A DNA stretch of 64,000 nt, taken from positions 1 to 64,000 of the forward strand of contig BCKL01000031.1 of NCBI GenBank assembly GCA_001600635.1. Direction: 5' to 3'. A model generated the notes under the pieces. That model was not told where the DNA came from, did not search any database, and worked only from the letters and a program-made list of their open reading frames with translations. Source of the DNA: Leucosporidium creatinivorum (Eukaryota > Basidiomycota > Microbotryomycetes > Leucosporidiales > Leucosporidiaceae). This document shows, piece after piece, positions 1 to 12,008 of this stretch. A program made the position numbers and the translations under genes. The first letter of the stretch is position 1; every line of letters starts with the position of its first letter.

Positions 1-1919
1 GTCCTTCATCAGCTGATCCTTCAGATCGCCAGCATGAACGGTCACCAGCGCTTTGATGATCCGACGGTACGATTTGGGGATGACAAGGTGCGAGAAGCTC
101 TCGTTCCTCCACTCAATGAGAGTGAGACGAGAGATGAGGAACTCGCCCCAGCGCTGTGAGGGACGAGAGAGGGTTAGCAGGAGTGAAGCGCATGACGAGA
201 TTGTTCACTGACCTTGACTCGAAGCGAGAAGCCATGGATCGACGGCGGTAGCAAGTGAAGCTCGTGCTCGGTCGGAGGAGAGCAAGGCTCGGTGATGCCT
301 CTCGGGGGCGGTCCGGGTGGCTTCGTAGTTGCTACCTCGTTGACCTCGTCTCTGCAGTCGGAGATACGTCACCGACGGTTCACTACCTCGAGAAGAGCAC
401 ACGAGCACTCACCCCCAGTAGTCAAGAGCTGGATTTTCTCGGCGAAAGCTTCGAGGGTCGAGGATGACCTGACCATCACCGATCAGACGTGTACTGCACG
501 CGAGCGAAGCGCAGTTAGTAAAACCAGAGATACGAGACGGAAGCGAGCACCGCAGCGACACGACATACGCTCCGCTGAAGGCTCGGGTGAAGAAGAAGCC
601 TCGGTAGTTGGCGTGCTCCCCAGCGTACTGTTAGGGACAAACGGGTCAGCTCGACGGCGCGTGCGACGGAAGGATGATCTATACCCAACTCACCTGCATG
701 TACAAGCGACCACGCTCTGCGAAGACGACGAAGAGTGAGTTGAGGTTCGGCGACGCTCAGACCGACCGAACAGCAAACGTACCTTGCAGCTCCAACTTTG
801 CAGCAGAGCTCAGAGGGTATGCAGGCAAGCTCAAAATATCACGCAAGTCCTGTGAAGCGAATGCAGGGTCAGTAGGCTGACCGAGAGCGACGTGGTAGCT
901 GTCGCCGAAGGAGGAGTCGCCGTGTCGGGGGCCAGGCTCGTGGGAAGCGGTCAAAGAGATTCACCCACTCACATTAAACTCCTTGATCTTGCGGACGGTC
1001 TTCACGCGATGATAGCATGTCCCGGCGAATTGAAGGTAGTGGCAGGTGAGGTTGAGCGATCTGCGAAGGCCGAGCAGCGAAAAGGGTGAGCTCGAGGGTT
1101 GAGACGCGGAGACGAAACGAGCGCTCACTTTCCGGTCGACTCTTGTACGTAGTCCCAAGCATCGAGGATAAGTGCGACCTGTGCGAAATGAGCGAGAAGG
1201 TATCGCCGAGCAGCNGTTGAAGAGCGAGAGGTTCAGCTTTGTCCTCGCAAACAGCTTATAGAAGCGTCTGCAGCTACTCACCTTCTCCTGTGTGACCTCG
1301 TGCACTGATTCGAGCTCTTGTCCAATCTCCAGCAGCGACCAGAGCAAGTGCCAGGAAACGGTCCCTCGAGGATAGGTAGCCAAAGTCTCGGCGCTGTTGG
1401 AGAGAGGCTAAGATCGTTTCAGCAGACTAGAAGCCTACAGCATAGCACTCACACGTAAGCGAACTGGGCCTCGAGGAAATGCACCAGAGTAGCGACGGTT
1501 GCTCTCTGCGACGTCGCTCCTTGCGCTCCTTCCTCGTCTTCGGCCGCCTGCTTAAGCTGCTTCCGTTTGACGTACACGGCCCGAGCATCAATCTGTCGAG
1601 CTACAGGGCTCAGCCGTGTTATCTAGTAACGTCCTACAGCCTTCAGCTCGGACCGTCCGCGACGCACCTCCGCTCGCGCTTCATACAGACTGCCGACGGT
1701 CGGGAACACGGATTTGAGGGCGTCCAAAAGCACAGCCGAGTGAATCTGTAGCCATACAAAGCTCTCGTGTGCTGAGCGTAGCGGGTACGACCGCTGAAAC
1801 GCTGTAAAGAGCTCGGGCGACCAGTCGGCGGCGGAGGGCAAGGAGGCAGTCGGGGTTGGAGGGTCGATCCAGCGGCCAGCGGGTCCAGCAATCTGTACGA
1901 TGGTCCTGTAGGGTTCCAT
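1..1919 (-). CDS. AAA-family ATPase, N-terminal half (DUF7025-type), runs off the left edge
   Basis: About ten exons can be followed leftward from the ATG at 1919. In order they contain a helical stretch ending HSAVLLDALKSVFPTVG, then a segment with TVSWHLLWSLLEIGQELE, then LILDAWDYVQESTGK, KIKEFN, ILSLPAYPL, ERGRLYMQ, YRGFF, GDGQVILDPRSFRRENPA and finally IEWRNESFSHLVIP. This series matches the N-terminal regulatory region (DUF7025) of the large fungal AAA ATPases, where the last motif sits just before the Walker A domain. The ATPase domain itself would therefore lie left of base 1 and is not visible. The start is the first in-frame ATG and lies only 169 bp from the divergent dioxygenase gene. 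One undetermined base is at 1215. The cellular role is unknown. The family call is firm; some exon edges are approximate. Confidence 0.78.
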
Positions 1920-2088
1920 GTTGCGGCTTGAGTGCTGCTTCTTTCTATCGACTTGCAGGCCGTCTCACTCCCTCGCCCCCACCGTCTCGGCCTCTCCCTC
2001 CTCGTCGCCCGGTGGGTGGGAGGATTCGAGATCGACTTGGGCGCGCTGCTCTCGCTCTGCTTCGCCACTGCTCTGTTTGCTATTGAAG

Positions 2089-3376
2089 ATGACCAACAAT
2101 GCTACACCTGTGAGTCTGTGCAGCTCCTCTTGAGTTCACAGCTGACCCTCTTCCTCTGATCGCCGAAAGGTGATTCTTTGCTCGCATGGAAGCACCATGA
2201 TGCTCGGAGAGGATAGCACCGCCGGTCGGTACTGGCAGCAGGTTGGAGAAGAAGCCTTGAGGCGTGGGATTACCGGCGTGGTGTTCATGGGAGCGCATTG
2301 GGAGGTCGACGGAGACGGCGTCGAGATTGCCAGCAACCCGGGAGCGGGAGCTGTAGTCAAGCAGCCGGTCGCTTGGGTCACTCCCGACAAGTATGTCGAC
2401 TACGAGGTGAGCTGTTTCTCATCTTTCGTCTGCCGTCAGAAGCTCACGCTTCGCCTCTCGCCTCCCAGATCAACTCGTCGCCNGAGCTCGCCGAGCGCGT
2501 ACAAGGCCTTCTCACTTCGTCGGGCATCCCTGCCAAGCTCAATCCGACCTTCGAATGGGGTAAGTTGATTCTCAGCATCTCGCTTACAGATTCGACAAGA
2601 GCAGCACTCGCTCTCAGCGCCTTCTCAACCGACTTCGGCGCAGGTGGGCTGACCTCGATTCGACTCCCACAGTGCACGATGTCTTCCTCGTCTTGAACTG
2701 GATGTTCCCCAAGAAGTCACCACCAGTTACCGTCATCTCCACCAACGCCTACTACGACCCTTACCTGCACACCGCCATCGGCGCTGCCGTTCGCCCTCTC
2801 CGTTTTGAGAACACTCTCATCATCGGCACTGGAGTGAGTCGCTTGCTGTTTCGCCTGTGCAAAGCATTCCTAACTCTCCTCGCACTCACAGGGGACCGTT
2901 CACAACCTGTACCGCAACGCTTGGGACAACATCATCTTGCACCGAGACAACTTTGCTCAAACCCGCCCTCCTCAGCAATGGGCTATCGACTTCCGCAACG
3001 AGACTCTTGACGCCTTTACCAAGAATACCGTGCGTTCTCTGTTCCTCCGCTTCGAAACCGAGCCTCGTTAACCTCCCGCCCCTCGATCAACAGGGTCCTG
3101 CTCTTCGCCGAGCAGCCATGCGCCTCATGCGTCATCCTCTGTTCCGCGACGCTCACGGCACCGACGATCACTACGCCCCAGTGCTCTTCTGTGCGGGAGC
3201 CGCAGGCGACGAGGACGATGTCGGCACCAAGAACTCGAGTCCGGCCGAGGTGTGGGAGCTCGAGCAGATGTGTAACGTCAGTCTTGCTCTTCTCCTGCGC
3301 CTAAATCTCCTGCTGATCTTTCCTTCTTCTACAGACTCAGTTCCAGTTCGGCNAATGGGCTGCGATCAAGGCTTGA
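2089..3376 (+). CDS. LigB-type extradiol ring-cleavage dioxygenase (DODA-like)
   Basis: A protein of about 290 aa built from seven exons; the first encodes only MTNNATP. Family features visible are CSHGSTMMLGEDS near residue 10 (metal-binding His), GAHWEVDGDGVEIAS near 45, VHDVFLVLNWMFP after residue 110, GTGGTVHNLYRN near 170 and HYAPVLFCAGAAGDE near 250. These are the conserved His positions of the class III LigB/DODA family, cytosolic non-haem Fe(II) enzymes that open catechol-type rings (protocatechuate, DOPA, gallate-like substrates). The length equals the usual 270-300 aa. The exact substrate cannot be read from sequence. It heads the catabolic block at 2-20 kb and converges with the flavin monooxygenase. 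Single undetermined bases at 2483 and 3353 fall in codons that read as sense. A GGTGGGAGG box lies at 2015-2023, 66 bp before the ATG. Confidence 0.85.
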
Positions 3377-3904
3377 GCCGGGGAAGAGTCGGATAGTGAG
3401 GGACTCGGGAGGCGGCTCGGGCTCGGGCTGGCAAGTTCCCAGGCTCGTTGTAGCGTGTTAGCTGGCGCAATCGTTCACTGTGTGTATCAGGAGCTACTAC
3501 ACGCTTCCACAGCGAACGAGCAAGAGGCGCCGAAACTGCAGCGACCTCGAAAAGAACGGTTCGGCGCTTTGAATGACTCGGCTTGAAGCCCACGAAGTGT
3601 GGCTCGAACCTGGCTCCAGCGATATCTATTGGCAGCGCCGCGCGGTCGCAACGTGTCTCTTTGACCCAAGCGACACCTCTAAAGCTGGCTTTGAGTTGCG
3701 AGCTCAGAGTCAAGCTCGCCGAGAAGAATCGTTGAGCTCAGACAGCCTCGCGACGAGAAAGCCATTCCTCTGAGACGTGGTCGATATCTCAAAGGCATGA
3801 GCCCAGTTTCCATAACGCGAGAATAGTACAGTACACATGAACTAGCCCCGAGCGTCCAACCCTCAGCTCCAACAGCGCCGAACGTCAGCCGAGCGTCAAC
3901 CAGC
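3377..3904. other. Convergent intergenic region
   Basis: Between the stop codons of the dioxygenase and the monooxygenase. It should hold both 3' UTRs. I see no gene, hairpin or repeat that can be supported. Confidence 0.6.
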
Positions 3905-5656
3905 TCAGATCTCGATCCCCTTCTTCTCAGCCCACTCCTTTGCACCCTTGTAGCCAAAGTTGTAGAAAGCGTACTCCTGAGCGTTGACGGTCTGCGAAGC
4001 GATTGGAGGGAGTCGAGATCAGCTTCGTTGTCTTCGCTTGGCCCGGAGCAGGAGCAGCTCACCTTTTCTCCCTCACGAGGACCAAGAGCCTTCTCGCGCG
4101 AGTAGCCTTGAATGAGCGAGGCCCGCTCGTAGCGAATCTTCTCGGCGAGCTGGAGACGCTCGGGAATGGAAACGGCGGTGGTGCCGAGAGGGAGAACGAC
4201 TCCGAGAGCCTCAGCATCCTCTACGGCTTGCCCTCCTCCTTGTCCTTGGTCTGAGAATATGAGAGAGCTGTCAGTCCTTGCTCGAGACAAGGGGGTCAAA
4301 GAGGCGAGCACGCACGAGGAAGCATGGCATGAGCAGCATCGCCGATGAGGATCACTCGGCCCTTGGTCCAGGTCGAGAGAGGGTCCTGCTCGCGGAGTTG
4401 CCAGAGAGCGCAAGTGGTAGCTTGTCTGCCGAGGAAGATCGTCAGGATGAGCTTCGGAGATCGGGAAGGCAAGGGCGAAACGTACTGGAGGATCAGCTTG
4501 GCGTCGTCGCAAAAGTCGGCGAAGGAGGCCATGAGCTTGTCCATGTCTCCAGCAGCGTGCCATGCCTCTTTGCTGTTGTGCACCTCCGTGTCGGGCTGTG
4601 GGAGAGAGAGTTCTGGTCAGCTGGATGTCGACGAGTGACCGCCGAGAGAGTCGGCAACTCACGACGATGGCGACAATGTTGAGGAGCTGAGCACCTCGGC
4701 AGGGGTAAACGACAAGACGACGGTCCTGTCCCATGAAGGTGCAGAATCCAGTACCGGTCTCATCTCCGTCAAGGTAGGGCAGGAGGCTCGGGTGAGCGGC
4801 GATGAGCTCGCGAGGGATCTGCGAATATTGTAGCTCGTCAGCGACTCTTCAAGCCTCGTAACCAGAGCGAGTCTATACGCACAAGAGCACGGTAAGCGCT
4901 GTGACCGGACTGCTTGGCGATGAGCTCCTCCCCAAGAACGGCCTGGCGAGCGACCGAGTGGATGCCATCGGCGGCGACAATCACATCGGCGGTGAGAGTC
5001 TCTCCGTTGGCGAGCTCGATAACACCGGCCTCGGGGTCCTGTCGTATGTTGAGCGAGGTCAGCGACGGGTCTTAACGAGTTGCAACGCCGAGAAACGGCT
5101 CACCACTCGGACGACCTTGGAAGCCGTCTTGACGACCGCCGGGCTCGCTGGGCCATCCTCGCGAGTAGCCAGACGGAGCAGCTCATTGTGCAAGTCGACT
5201 CGGTGGTTCAACAGCCAAGGAGCGCCGAAATCGCGACGTCCATCGATGGGAATCTTGAAGTGAGTCCTGCCATCCTTGCCGAGCTCGTGGTACTGCCGAA
5301 TGACCTCCAGATCAGCGAGCTGAGCAGCGTAGCACGATGCGATACACCTACATAGTGCACCTCGCAAGGGTTGACCTTCTCCAAGTCCATACCCCACTGC
5401 AGAGCAATCTTTGAAGCGTTGGGCCCCAGGTGAATCGCCGCGCCGACCTCCTCCTTCATGCGAGACTGCTCGAGAACAGTGACATTGTGCTCCCTGAGAG
5501 CTGTAGCAGCTGCTAACCCGGCGATACCGGCTGTAGGCGAGAGAAGAAGCGAATGAGCGAGTGAGCGGGCAGAGGTCAAAAGGCGAATTGAATATGAAAC
5601 TCGGCTTTCTTACCTCCGATTATCACGACGTTGAGCTGTTCGACGGCGGAGGGCAT
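3905..5656 (-). CDS. FAD-dependent aromatic monooxygenase (salicylate hydroxylase-like)
   Basis: About 420 aa in nine or so exons. It begins MPSAVEQLNVVIIG and continues GIAGLAAATALREHNVTVLE, together the Rossmann dinucleotide-binding fold. The middle holds DVIVAADGIHSVARQ (the DG motif) and the C-terminal third GRVILIGDAAHAMLP (the GD motif), followed by QAVEDAEALG. This set defines the class A flavoprotein hydroxylases, which use NAD(P)H, FAD and O2 to hydroxylate phenols. The closest match by eye is the salicylate / 3-hydroxybenzoate hydroxylase group. No membrane segment or targeting signal is visible, so it should be cytosolic. It is divergent from the phytanoyl-CoA-dioxygenase-like gene over 328 bp and convergent with the ring-cleavage dioxygenase, which could act on its product. 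Substrate is inferred only. Confidence 0.87.
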
Positions 5657-5984
5657 TCTGTACTCGCTTAGCTGGTCTGGTGCAGGTTAAAGTGCAGGTC
5701 TAAGCCAGCTCTACACCTCTGCCGCCCGCCTACCGCTCCCCCACCTCATCGGCCTCTCCCACCTTGGGCGAGGCTCCTAAGCCGAATCGACGGGCGGCCG
5801 AGGGGGGAGGGCCAAATGTATGCTGCCTCGAACCCCGGTGGAGGGAGTCCCACTTGGCGATTGGCTGTATAGAAGCGGCGCCGTTTCCAAGTCTGGCCTT
5901 TTCCTTCTCACTACACTTCAAGTTCGCCACCTCGGCTTCTCTTTACCACCTTCAGCTACAGTTTTCGTTCGACTACACAACAAG
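5657..5984. promoter_or_regulatory. Divergent promoter, monooxygenase / PhyH-like oxygenase
   Basis: The 328 bp separate two start codons. They contain a CT-rich stretch with CCCCCACCTC and CCTCTCCCACC (5752-5762), an inverted CCAAT element (GCGATTGGCTG around 5857-5867) followed by TGTATAG, and pyrimidine-rich DNA near the + strand ATG. The single shared region suggests co-regulation of the two genes. Confidence 0.5.
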
Positions 5985-7348
5985 ATGCCTACTGTACACG
6001 CTACTCCTCCCAACATTGTCCGCGAGACGCCCGACCTCGACTGCATCGACTTCTCGGGCGAGACTCACTATGGCGACTTCCGAGATGATATTGTGAGGGA
6101 TGGATACGCTGTAGTCAAGGGAGTCATGTCCAAGGAGCGCGCTGAGCTTTACGTCGGTGAGTAGTGGCTTCTGCAGCCGCCTTTCCTCCGCGCCGAGCTG
6201 ATCTCGTTCGCTCCCCCTTGCGCAGGAGAGTTCCACCAATGGCTCGAGGACTTCAACCTCGGCTACAAGCGCGACGACCCTTCCACTATCAAGGAGGAGT
6301 GCCTTCCCGTGATCCACCAGAAGGGACTGATCCAGGCGTACGGCGCTCCTCACGAGGTGAGTCTGTCGTCTGTCGGCGTTCGTCTCTCTTCGCTCTGCTG
6401 ACCTTTAGCTATATACAGAGCTTCACCTGGGCTGTTCGCTCCGAGCCTGGAGTCATTGACGCTTTCGCCAAGCTCTTCAACACCGAGGATCTGCTCGTTT
6501 CGTTCGACGCCGTGAACGTCTCGTTCCCTAACCGCCGAGACATGCCCGAAAACAAGCCTTGGGCTCACCAGGACCAGGATCCCGAGCGGTGAGTGTTCAA
6601 TGAGCATCCAAAGCTACACGTAAGAGCTGACCTTCTCGCTTTCGCAGACCCGGCTTCCGCTGCGTACAGGGACTCGTCAACCTCAACCCCTGCGGAGACA
6701 AGGACGGAGGACTCGTCGTGCTCAAGGGAGGACACCGCGTCTCGCAAGAGTACCACGACACCTTCCGTGATGAGGAGCGTCTCTTCCGTTGGACAAACGA
6801 GGTGAGCTTGCGTTCGCTTCTCCCACCTCGCCCGCCGCTGCTGACTACTCGCTCTGTCAACAGAACTACCTCTTCAAGGAGTCTGGCCTCGCGTGGCTCA
6901 AGGAGAGAGGCTACGAGTGGCACAAGGTCAACGCCGAGCCTGGAGACCTCATTCTCTGTAAGTCGCCCGCTCTTCGCCGAGCTCGGCGCTCCTTCGCCCG
7001 CGTCTCTCACTGACCTCCCCTCGTCTGACGCACACAGGGGACTCGCGCACACCTCACTACAACCGCGCACCAACAGGCGACAACGTCCGATTCGTCGTCT
7101 ACACCTGCTACGGCCCCGTCTCGGACGCGACCCAGGAGGAGCTCATCGCCAAGAAGGCTCTCTTCGAGAATCAAAAGGGACACTCGCACTGGCCTCAGGG
7201 CTTCCAGCCTTTCGTTGAGGCCTTTGTCGCCCCCAAACGCAACGGCGAGTTGGATCCCCTCAACACTTGGAAGCCTCGCAAGGCGCCGGTGCTGAACGAG
7301 AGGGCGTTCAAGCTCACAGGTATTCCCTACATTGGTACCACTGCTTAG
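5985..7348 (+). CDS. Phytanoyl-CoA dioxygenase-family Fe(II)/2-oxoglutarate oxygenase
   Basis: About 345 aa in six exons, from MPTVHATPPNIVRETP to the C-terminus PYIGTTA. The iron-binding triad is visible: His and Asp in KPWAHQDQDPERPG, and the distal His in WDSRTPHYNRAPTGDNVR, whose trailing Arg is placed to bind 2-oxoglutarate. DGYAVVKGVMSKERAELYV near the N-terminus is typical of PhyH-like proteins. Members hydroxylate or demethylate small acids, acyl-CoAs and secondary metabolites. No peroxisomal C-terminal tripeptide is seen, so it is probably cytosolic rather than a true phytanoyl-CoA hydroxylase. It shares a promoter with the flavin monooxygenase, which suggests it trims or oxidises the same substrate. 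Confidence 0.85.
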
Positions 7349-8788
7349 CCTGTCTAGCCGTCACACATACCCCTATTGTCGTTTTCCTTTCGTAGCTTGA
7401 GCCTCTGCAACATCTTCAGTCGTCCTCTCATCCGTCTCGGCGAACTCTCCTCCGAGCTCACTTGTCGCTGGCTCGATCCCAGACTAGCCTTGAGAGCTGA
7501 AGAGATGCGCGCGGGGTCTCTGGAGCGGCTGCATCATCACGTAAAGCTCTGTCGCGCTCACACACCTCGCAAAGGACCGCGAACCGAGCGCCGAACTTCT
7601 TCGCCGAGCGCTGGTGATCTCTTCTGTGCTGCAACTTCTGACGCTGGACGGCAACCTGCAGCGAGCAAAAACTACTCTTCTGTCTGCTCTGGTCTACACG
7701 GCTCGCCTCAGAGCGAGCATCCTGCTCGACGGACTCCAAGGCGACCAGCGCCGAGCAGCAGCGAGCTGTGGCTTGTAGGAGGTCGAAAAGGCGAGCTGGC
7801 TGATCAAATGCAACCGTACCTCTCTGTACCGTATGTAGCGCCGAGCTCACCCCTGACTACCAGCGCACAGCTCAGCCACTGCTCAGCCTGCAGCTGCTTC
7901 ACTGCAACTCTTCCGCTTCACTTCACCTCGTCTCCTTCTCCCGTCGACCGAGCCATCTACAGCTAATACCGACATGTACCTCACTACATTCTCTGCACTT
8001 AGCCTGCGCGATTCGCTGAGCTGAACGAGCTGAGACCTCGAGCACTCGTGTTTGGGACGTCGCGCTCGAACTCAACGGGATCGGAGGAGCTAGCGGAGAG
8101 CAGGAGAAAGCAGCAGAAAGCTATATGATAGTCTGGGCCGTGGCGGAGGGTCTGTAGAGCTGAAGGAAGCTGGAAGCAGCTTGCTCATCGTGTGCGCTTC
8201 GAGGCGGTGAGTTGCGCTTCTCCCTTGAGTCTGTAGCCGAAGGCAAGAGTGCCGAGTGCTGATGCTGTGCTATCTGTACCACTCAACTAGTCTCGCTGCT
8301 TCAAGACTGGCCTGCCGCGACGCCGAAGCTGCTCGGACTCGGTGCGCTTCCTCTTACCCCTCTTTTACCCTTCGCGACTCACTAACGCCCTCGTGCACGC
8401 TCCTGCAGCAATATACTCGGAGCATTGAACCGCCTCAGCGCCATCACACATCCACGGTCTTCCTCGTTTGATCTCCGGCCGCCGACTTCGGCTCTCAGCC
8501 TGTCGCCTTTCGTCGGCGCCGAATCGCTCTGCTGCAGCTTCCTTCTTAGTCTGTTGTCTCTCAGTCACTCGGGGCATCCTGCTGATCCGTTCTTCCGTAC
8601 AGAAGTGCACCCGTTGCACCCTTTGCAGCTCTCCCACCGCCGGCAACTTCGAGACGGTCTCGGTTCTCGGCGACTGCAGGCACCAGATTCGGCGGGCTCC
8701 TCCCACCTTCATGCGTTTTGATCTCCGAAGACGCCCCACGGGCCACCCCAGCTTCTCCTTTCTCTTTCCTTCCTCATCCTCCACCACC
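7349..8788. other. 1.4-kb intergenic region upstream of the transporter
   Basis: No gene is supported. The last 100 bp are pyrimidine-rich and carry CCTCCCACC at 8699-8707, the reverse complement of the GGTGGGAGG box seen in several neighbouring promoters, 82 bp before the transporter ATG. The rest is rich in CTGTAG/CTACAG words and stop codons in all frames. Confidence 0.5.
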
Positions 8789-11564
8789 ATGCAGCCTCCC
8801 CTCGACAAGCAGACCGTCTCGCACCTGGAGCGCAGCCACCCCGTCTCGGACCCAATCCACGATACCTATGTCGTGGACGAGAACAACGTCCCGATGACTG
8901 TCGTCGGCACCTTCGGTCAAGATCCCGATGCGAAGCAAAAGATCTCGTGGAGGGTTTGGGTGATTGTCGGCCTCTGCGCGCTCGCTCAGCTACAGAACAC
9001 CTTCCTGTCGTGAGTCTCACAGATCTTCTTTCACATCCTCCGGCCGTTGCCACTCAACCGACCGAGCTCGTGGCTTACCCTCGTCCGTCCTGCTCCTTGC
9101 AGCGTCGCTCCGGCTGCCGCCGCCTACTCCATTGCTGGACCCCTCAAGGGCACTGCAAGCGAGCGCATCTGGATCATTCAGGCTGTGAGTATCCTCCTTC
9201 CTTCCCTCCTGCGTTGCCGCCCGGTTGAGGCCCGTGCTTCAAGACGAGAGGCTAACTCGGTCGCCCCATCCCTCTATCAGCAATCGGTCCCCTCCATCGT
9301 GACAGGACCCATCATGGCCATCATCTCGGATGTGTACGGTCGTCGCTACTTGTACGTCGTCCTCTTCCCTCGTCAAGCCTGCGAACCGGCGCTGACCTTG
9401 CGCATTCTCGGCGAACGCTCGCAGGATTATCGGAACCTGGATTCTCTTCGCCGTGTCTGCTATCGTCTCGATGACTGCTAAGGATGTAAGCCGCAATCTT
9501 TGAGCTACTCTTTCGCCGCCGCCTCGCCGCCGCCTCGCCGCCGCCTCGCCGCGCCCTGCTCATCGCCAAACGTGCTGACTCTCTTCTTGCGCTTCGCAGA
9601 TGACGACTCTTATCGCTGGACAAGCCATTGCGGGTGTCGCCTGTGGTATCAGTGGCCCTATGTACGCTGTTGCTGGTGAGGTCATGCCTAGCGTGTACCG
9701 CGCTTGGTCGCAGACCATCGTAAATGTGTAAGCTCTCGGCCTTCCTCCTCTCCTCCTTGTTACGCCCCTCCCCTCGCCTCTATCGACCAGTGGCGGAGCT
9801 GCGTCTCCTTTGGCGACTCGTATCGACATGAACCTAGCTGACTTGTCTTCTTCGTCCCCATCTGACAGCTCTGCTTCCGCCGCTTCGGTTCTCGCACTCA
9901 TCGCGATGGGCGCGGCCATGCACGCTGATCCGGTCAACGGCTGGCGTTGGATTTGGAGGCTGCTCCTTATTCTCGACTTCATCCTCCTCGTTGGATTCTC
10001 CGTCTTTTACTTCGTACGTCTATTGAGAAGGTCGTCTCCAGCGAGCTGACCTTCTTCGCCTCCCTCCCAGCCTCCTCCCCGTACGATCATGAAGTCGTCC
10101 TTCTTCGAGAAGGTCAAGACGCTCGATTGGATTGGCTACATCCTCCTCATCTCTGGCCTCGTACCCCTCCTCATGGGCCTCGCTTGGTCGTCGGACCCCA
10201 CTTTCGGCTGGCACAATGCCCACTCGTACGGCCCCGTCGCTCTTGGCTGCGTCGGTTTCATCGCTTGCCTCGTTTATGGTGAGTTGGCGACGATCCCCGC
10301 GCGCCCTCGCGCTCACTGCTGACGTTCCTCCGGCGCTTAACAGAGTGGAAGGGCACCTCGACCGGCTTCCTCGACCACCGCCTCTTCGCTGGCGGTCGCA
10401 ACTTCCCCCTCGCCATGTTCCTCGTCGCGGTCGAGGGATCGCTCTTCTACATTGTCAACAACATCTACCCCTCTGAGGTCAACGGCCTGTGGGCTCAGCC
10501 TGGCTCGATGGACGCCAACGCCCGTCTGCTCCCCTTCTTCCTCGTCATCTTCCTCGTCGCCCCCATCATGTCCTACTGTACGTCTCATTCCGCTCCGACC
10601 AACTCACTTCTGCTGACCACCTCTACGCAGACGTCACTCGCACCAAAGATCTCAAGTGGCCGCTCTGCGGCGGTTTCATTTGCTTCGCCGTCGCCACCGT
10701 CGGCTTTGCTATGTCTGGGCTCAACGGCAACATGGCCACTGCTTTGTGAGTTGGCTCGCTCTTGCCTCTGCCTGCGCGCGGTTGACTGACCCCCCTCATC
10801 CCATCAGCAACGCTGTCGGCGGAATTGGGTTCTCGGCGCCCCTCATCCTCCTCATGTCGCTCATTCAGCTCTCGACCCCTCCTCTCTTCATCGGAGTCGC
10901 TTCGGCTCTCACTATCTCGGTTCGCACCCTCGGAGGATGTGTCGGCTACGCCATCGCTGCTGGTGAGTCGACGGTTCGGTTTCATCGCTTCTGCCGCCGA
11001 TGCACTCGCTTCGGTCTTCGAGGACCTGCGGCTCACTACCACTCCTATTGCAGCCATCTACGCCTCGCTCACGGACGAGCAAGTCCCCGCCAACATCCGC
11101 ACGTCCTTGCTTCACTCGCTCGTACGCTGCTCGCCGCTGACTTCGCTTTTCTCACCCAACAGTCAAGGCCGTCATTCCCCTCGGCTTCGACCCCAAGAAC
11201 GTTGGCCCTCTCATCGGCTTCCTCTCGAGCGGTCAAGGCATGCCCGAGGGCGCGACTGGTCAGATTCTCGGCGCCGCCTCGGCTGCCATGAAGGCTACTC
11301 AGTCTCATGGCTACAAGATTGTCTGGTTCGCCTTCCTGCCTGGATCCATCATCGCCGCCATCGGCTGCGCCTGCCTGAGGAACCCCAGCGAGCGCATGAA
11401 CTGGGTCACCGGTGCGCTTCTGCCCCGTTCGTCGACGCCAACTTGACGCTGACCTCACCTCTCCTGCAGATGCCCCGCTCGACACCAAAGCCGTTGGAGC
11501 TGATATGCATCAGGAGGTCGGCGAGGCTAGCTCGAGCCAGGAGAAGAGGGCAGCGTGGGATTGA
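8789..11564 (+). CDS. MFS transporter, TRI12/siderophore-type
   Basis: A protein of about 600 aa in some fourteen exons, with the usual long hydrophilic N-terminus (about 55 residues) and roughly 14 membrane segments. The first is WVIVGLCALAQLQNTF. The loop ISDVYGRRYL carries the MFS D-x-x-GRR signature between helices 2 and 3, and GPMYAVAGEVMP follows in the next segments. Overall order and length match fungal TRI12-like efflux and siderophore-iron transporters of the plasma membrane. The C-terminus is short, acidic and soluble. It lies in the catabolic block, so uptake of the substrate or export of a toxic intermediate is likely; direction cannot be told from sequence. One intron contains a small GC-rich tandem repeat (9513-9555). 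Confidence 0.85.
9513..9555. repeat. 11-bp tandem repeat in a transporter intron
   Basis: Three perfect units of TCGCCGCCGCC followed by a partial fourth, between the donor after codon MTAKD and the acceptor before MTTLIAGQ. It is intronic and should not affect the protein. Confidence 0.85.
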
Positions 11565-12008
11565 GTGCAGTACCGGTCGCCGCCGAGGCGGCTCGTCTCG
11601 CAAAGGGTTGTAGGGTTCGTTCGTAAATTGCATAGTCAATTCCATTTTGTCACTCGTTCCTTATGTTACGAGCAGGCCTTGCGAGCACGGTTTACTTGCG
11701 CAAGCTCTCGATAATCTGCTCGGCGAGGGTCAATATCGCGAATTCTTCATTCATTTTCTTTGCACAGAGTCACTTCAAGAAGACGTTTCGGGAGCTTATC
11801 TTGTTTCCTCGAACGTGTTCGCGAACTGTTACGACAAAGAGGAGCGCCCCTCCGGACCTGCTGGAAGCTCGCTTGCCGGCGCCGAGCTCGGGCGCGCAAC
11901 GCAGGTTCGCTGACAACTCTCTCGACCTTCAGGATGGCTTTAGGATGAAGCCGAACTCCGTTGCACGGCCCTGCTGCATCACAATGTCCCCTAGACTGAT
12001 CACTCCCA
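11565..12008. other. Convergent intergenic region
   Basis: 3' flanks of the transporter and of the cupin gene. It is relatively AT-richer just after the transporter stop (11,600-11,665), as expected for a 3' UTR. No gene is seen. Confidence 0.5.

Noticed and set aside
3679-4734. 351-codon open frame on the - strand
   Set aside because: It overlaps the flavin monooxygenase in another frame and reads through its introns; the monooxygenase motifs are in the other frame.
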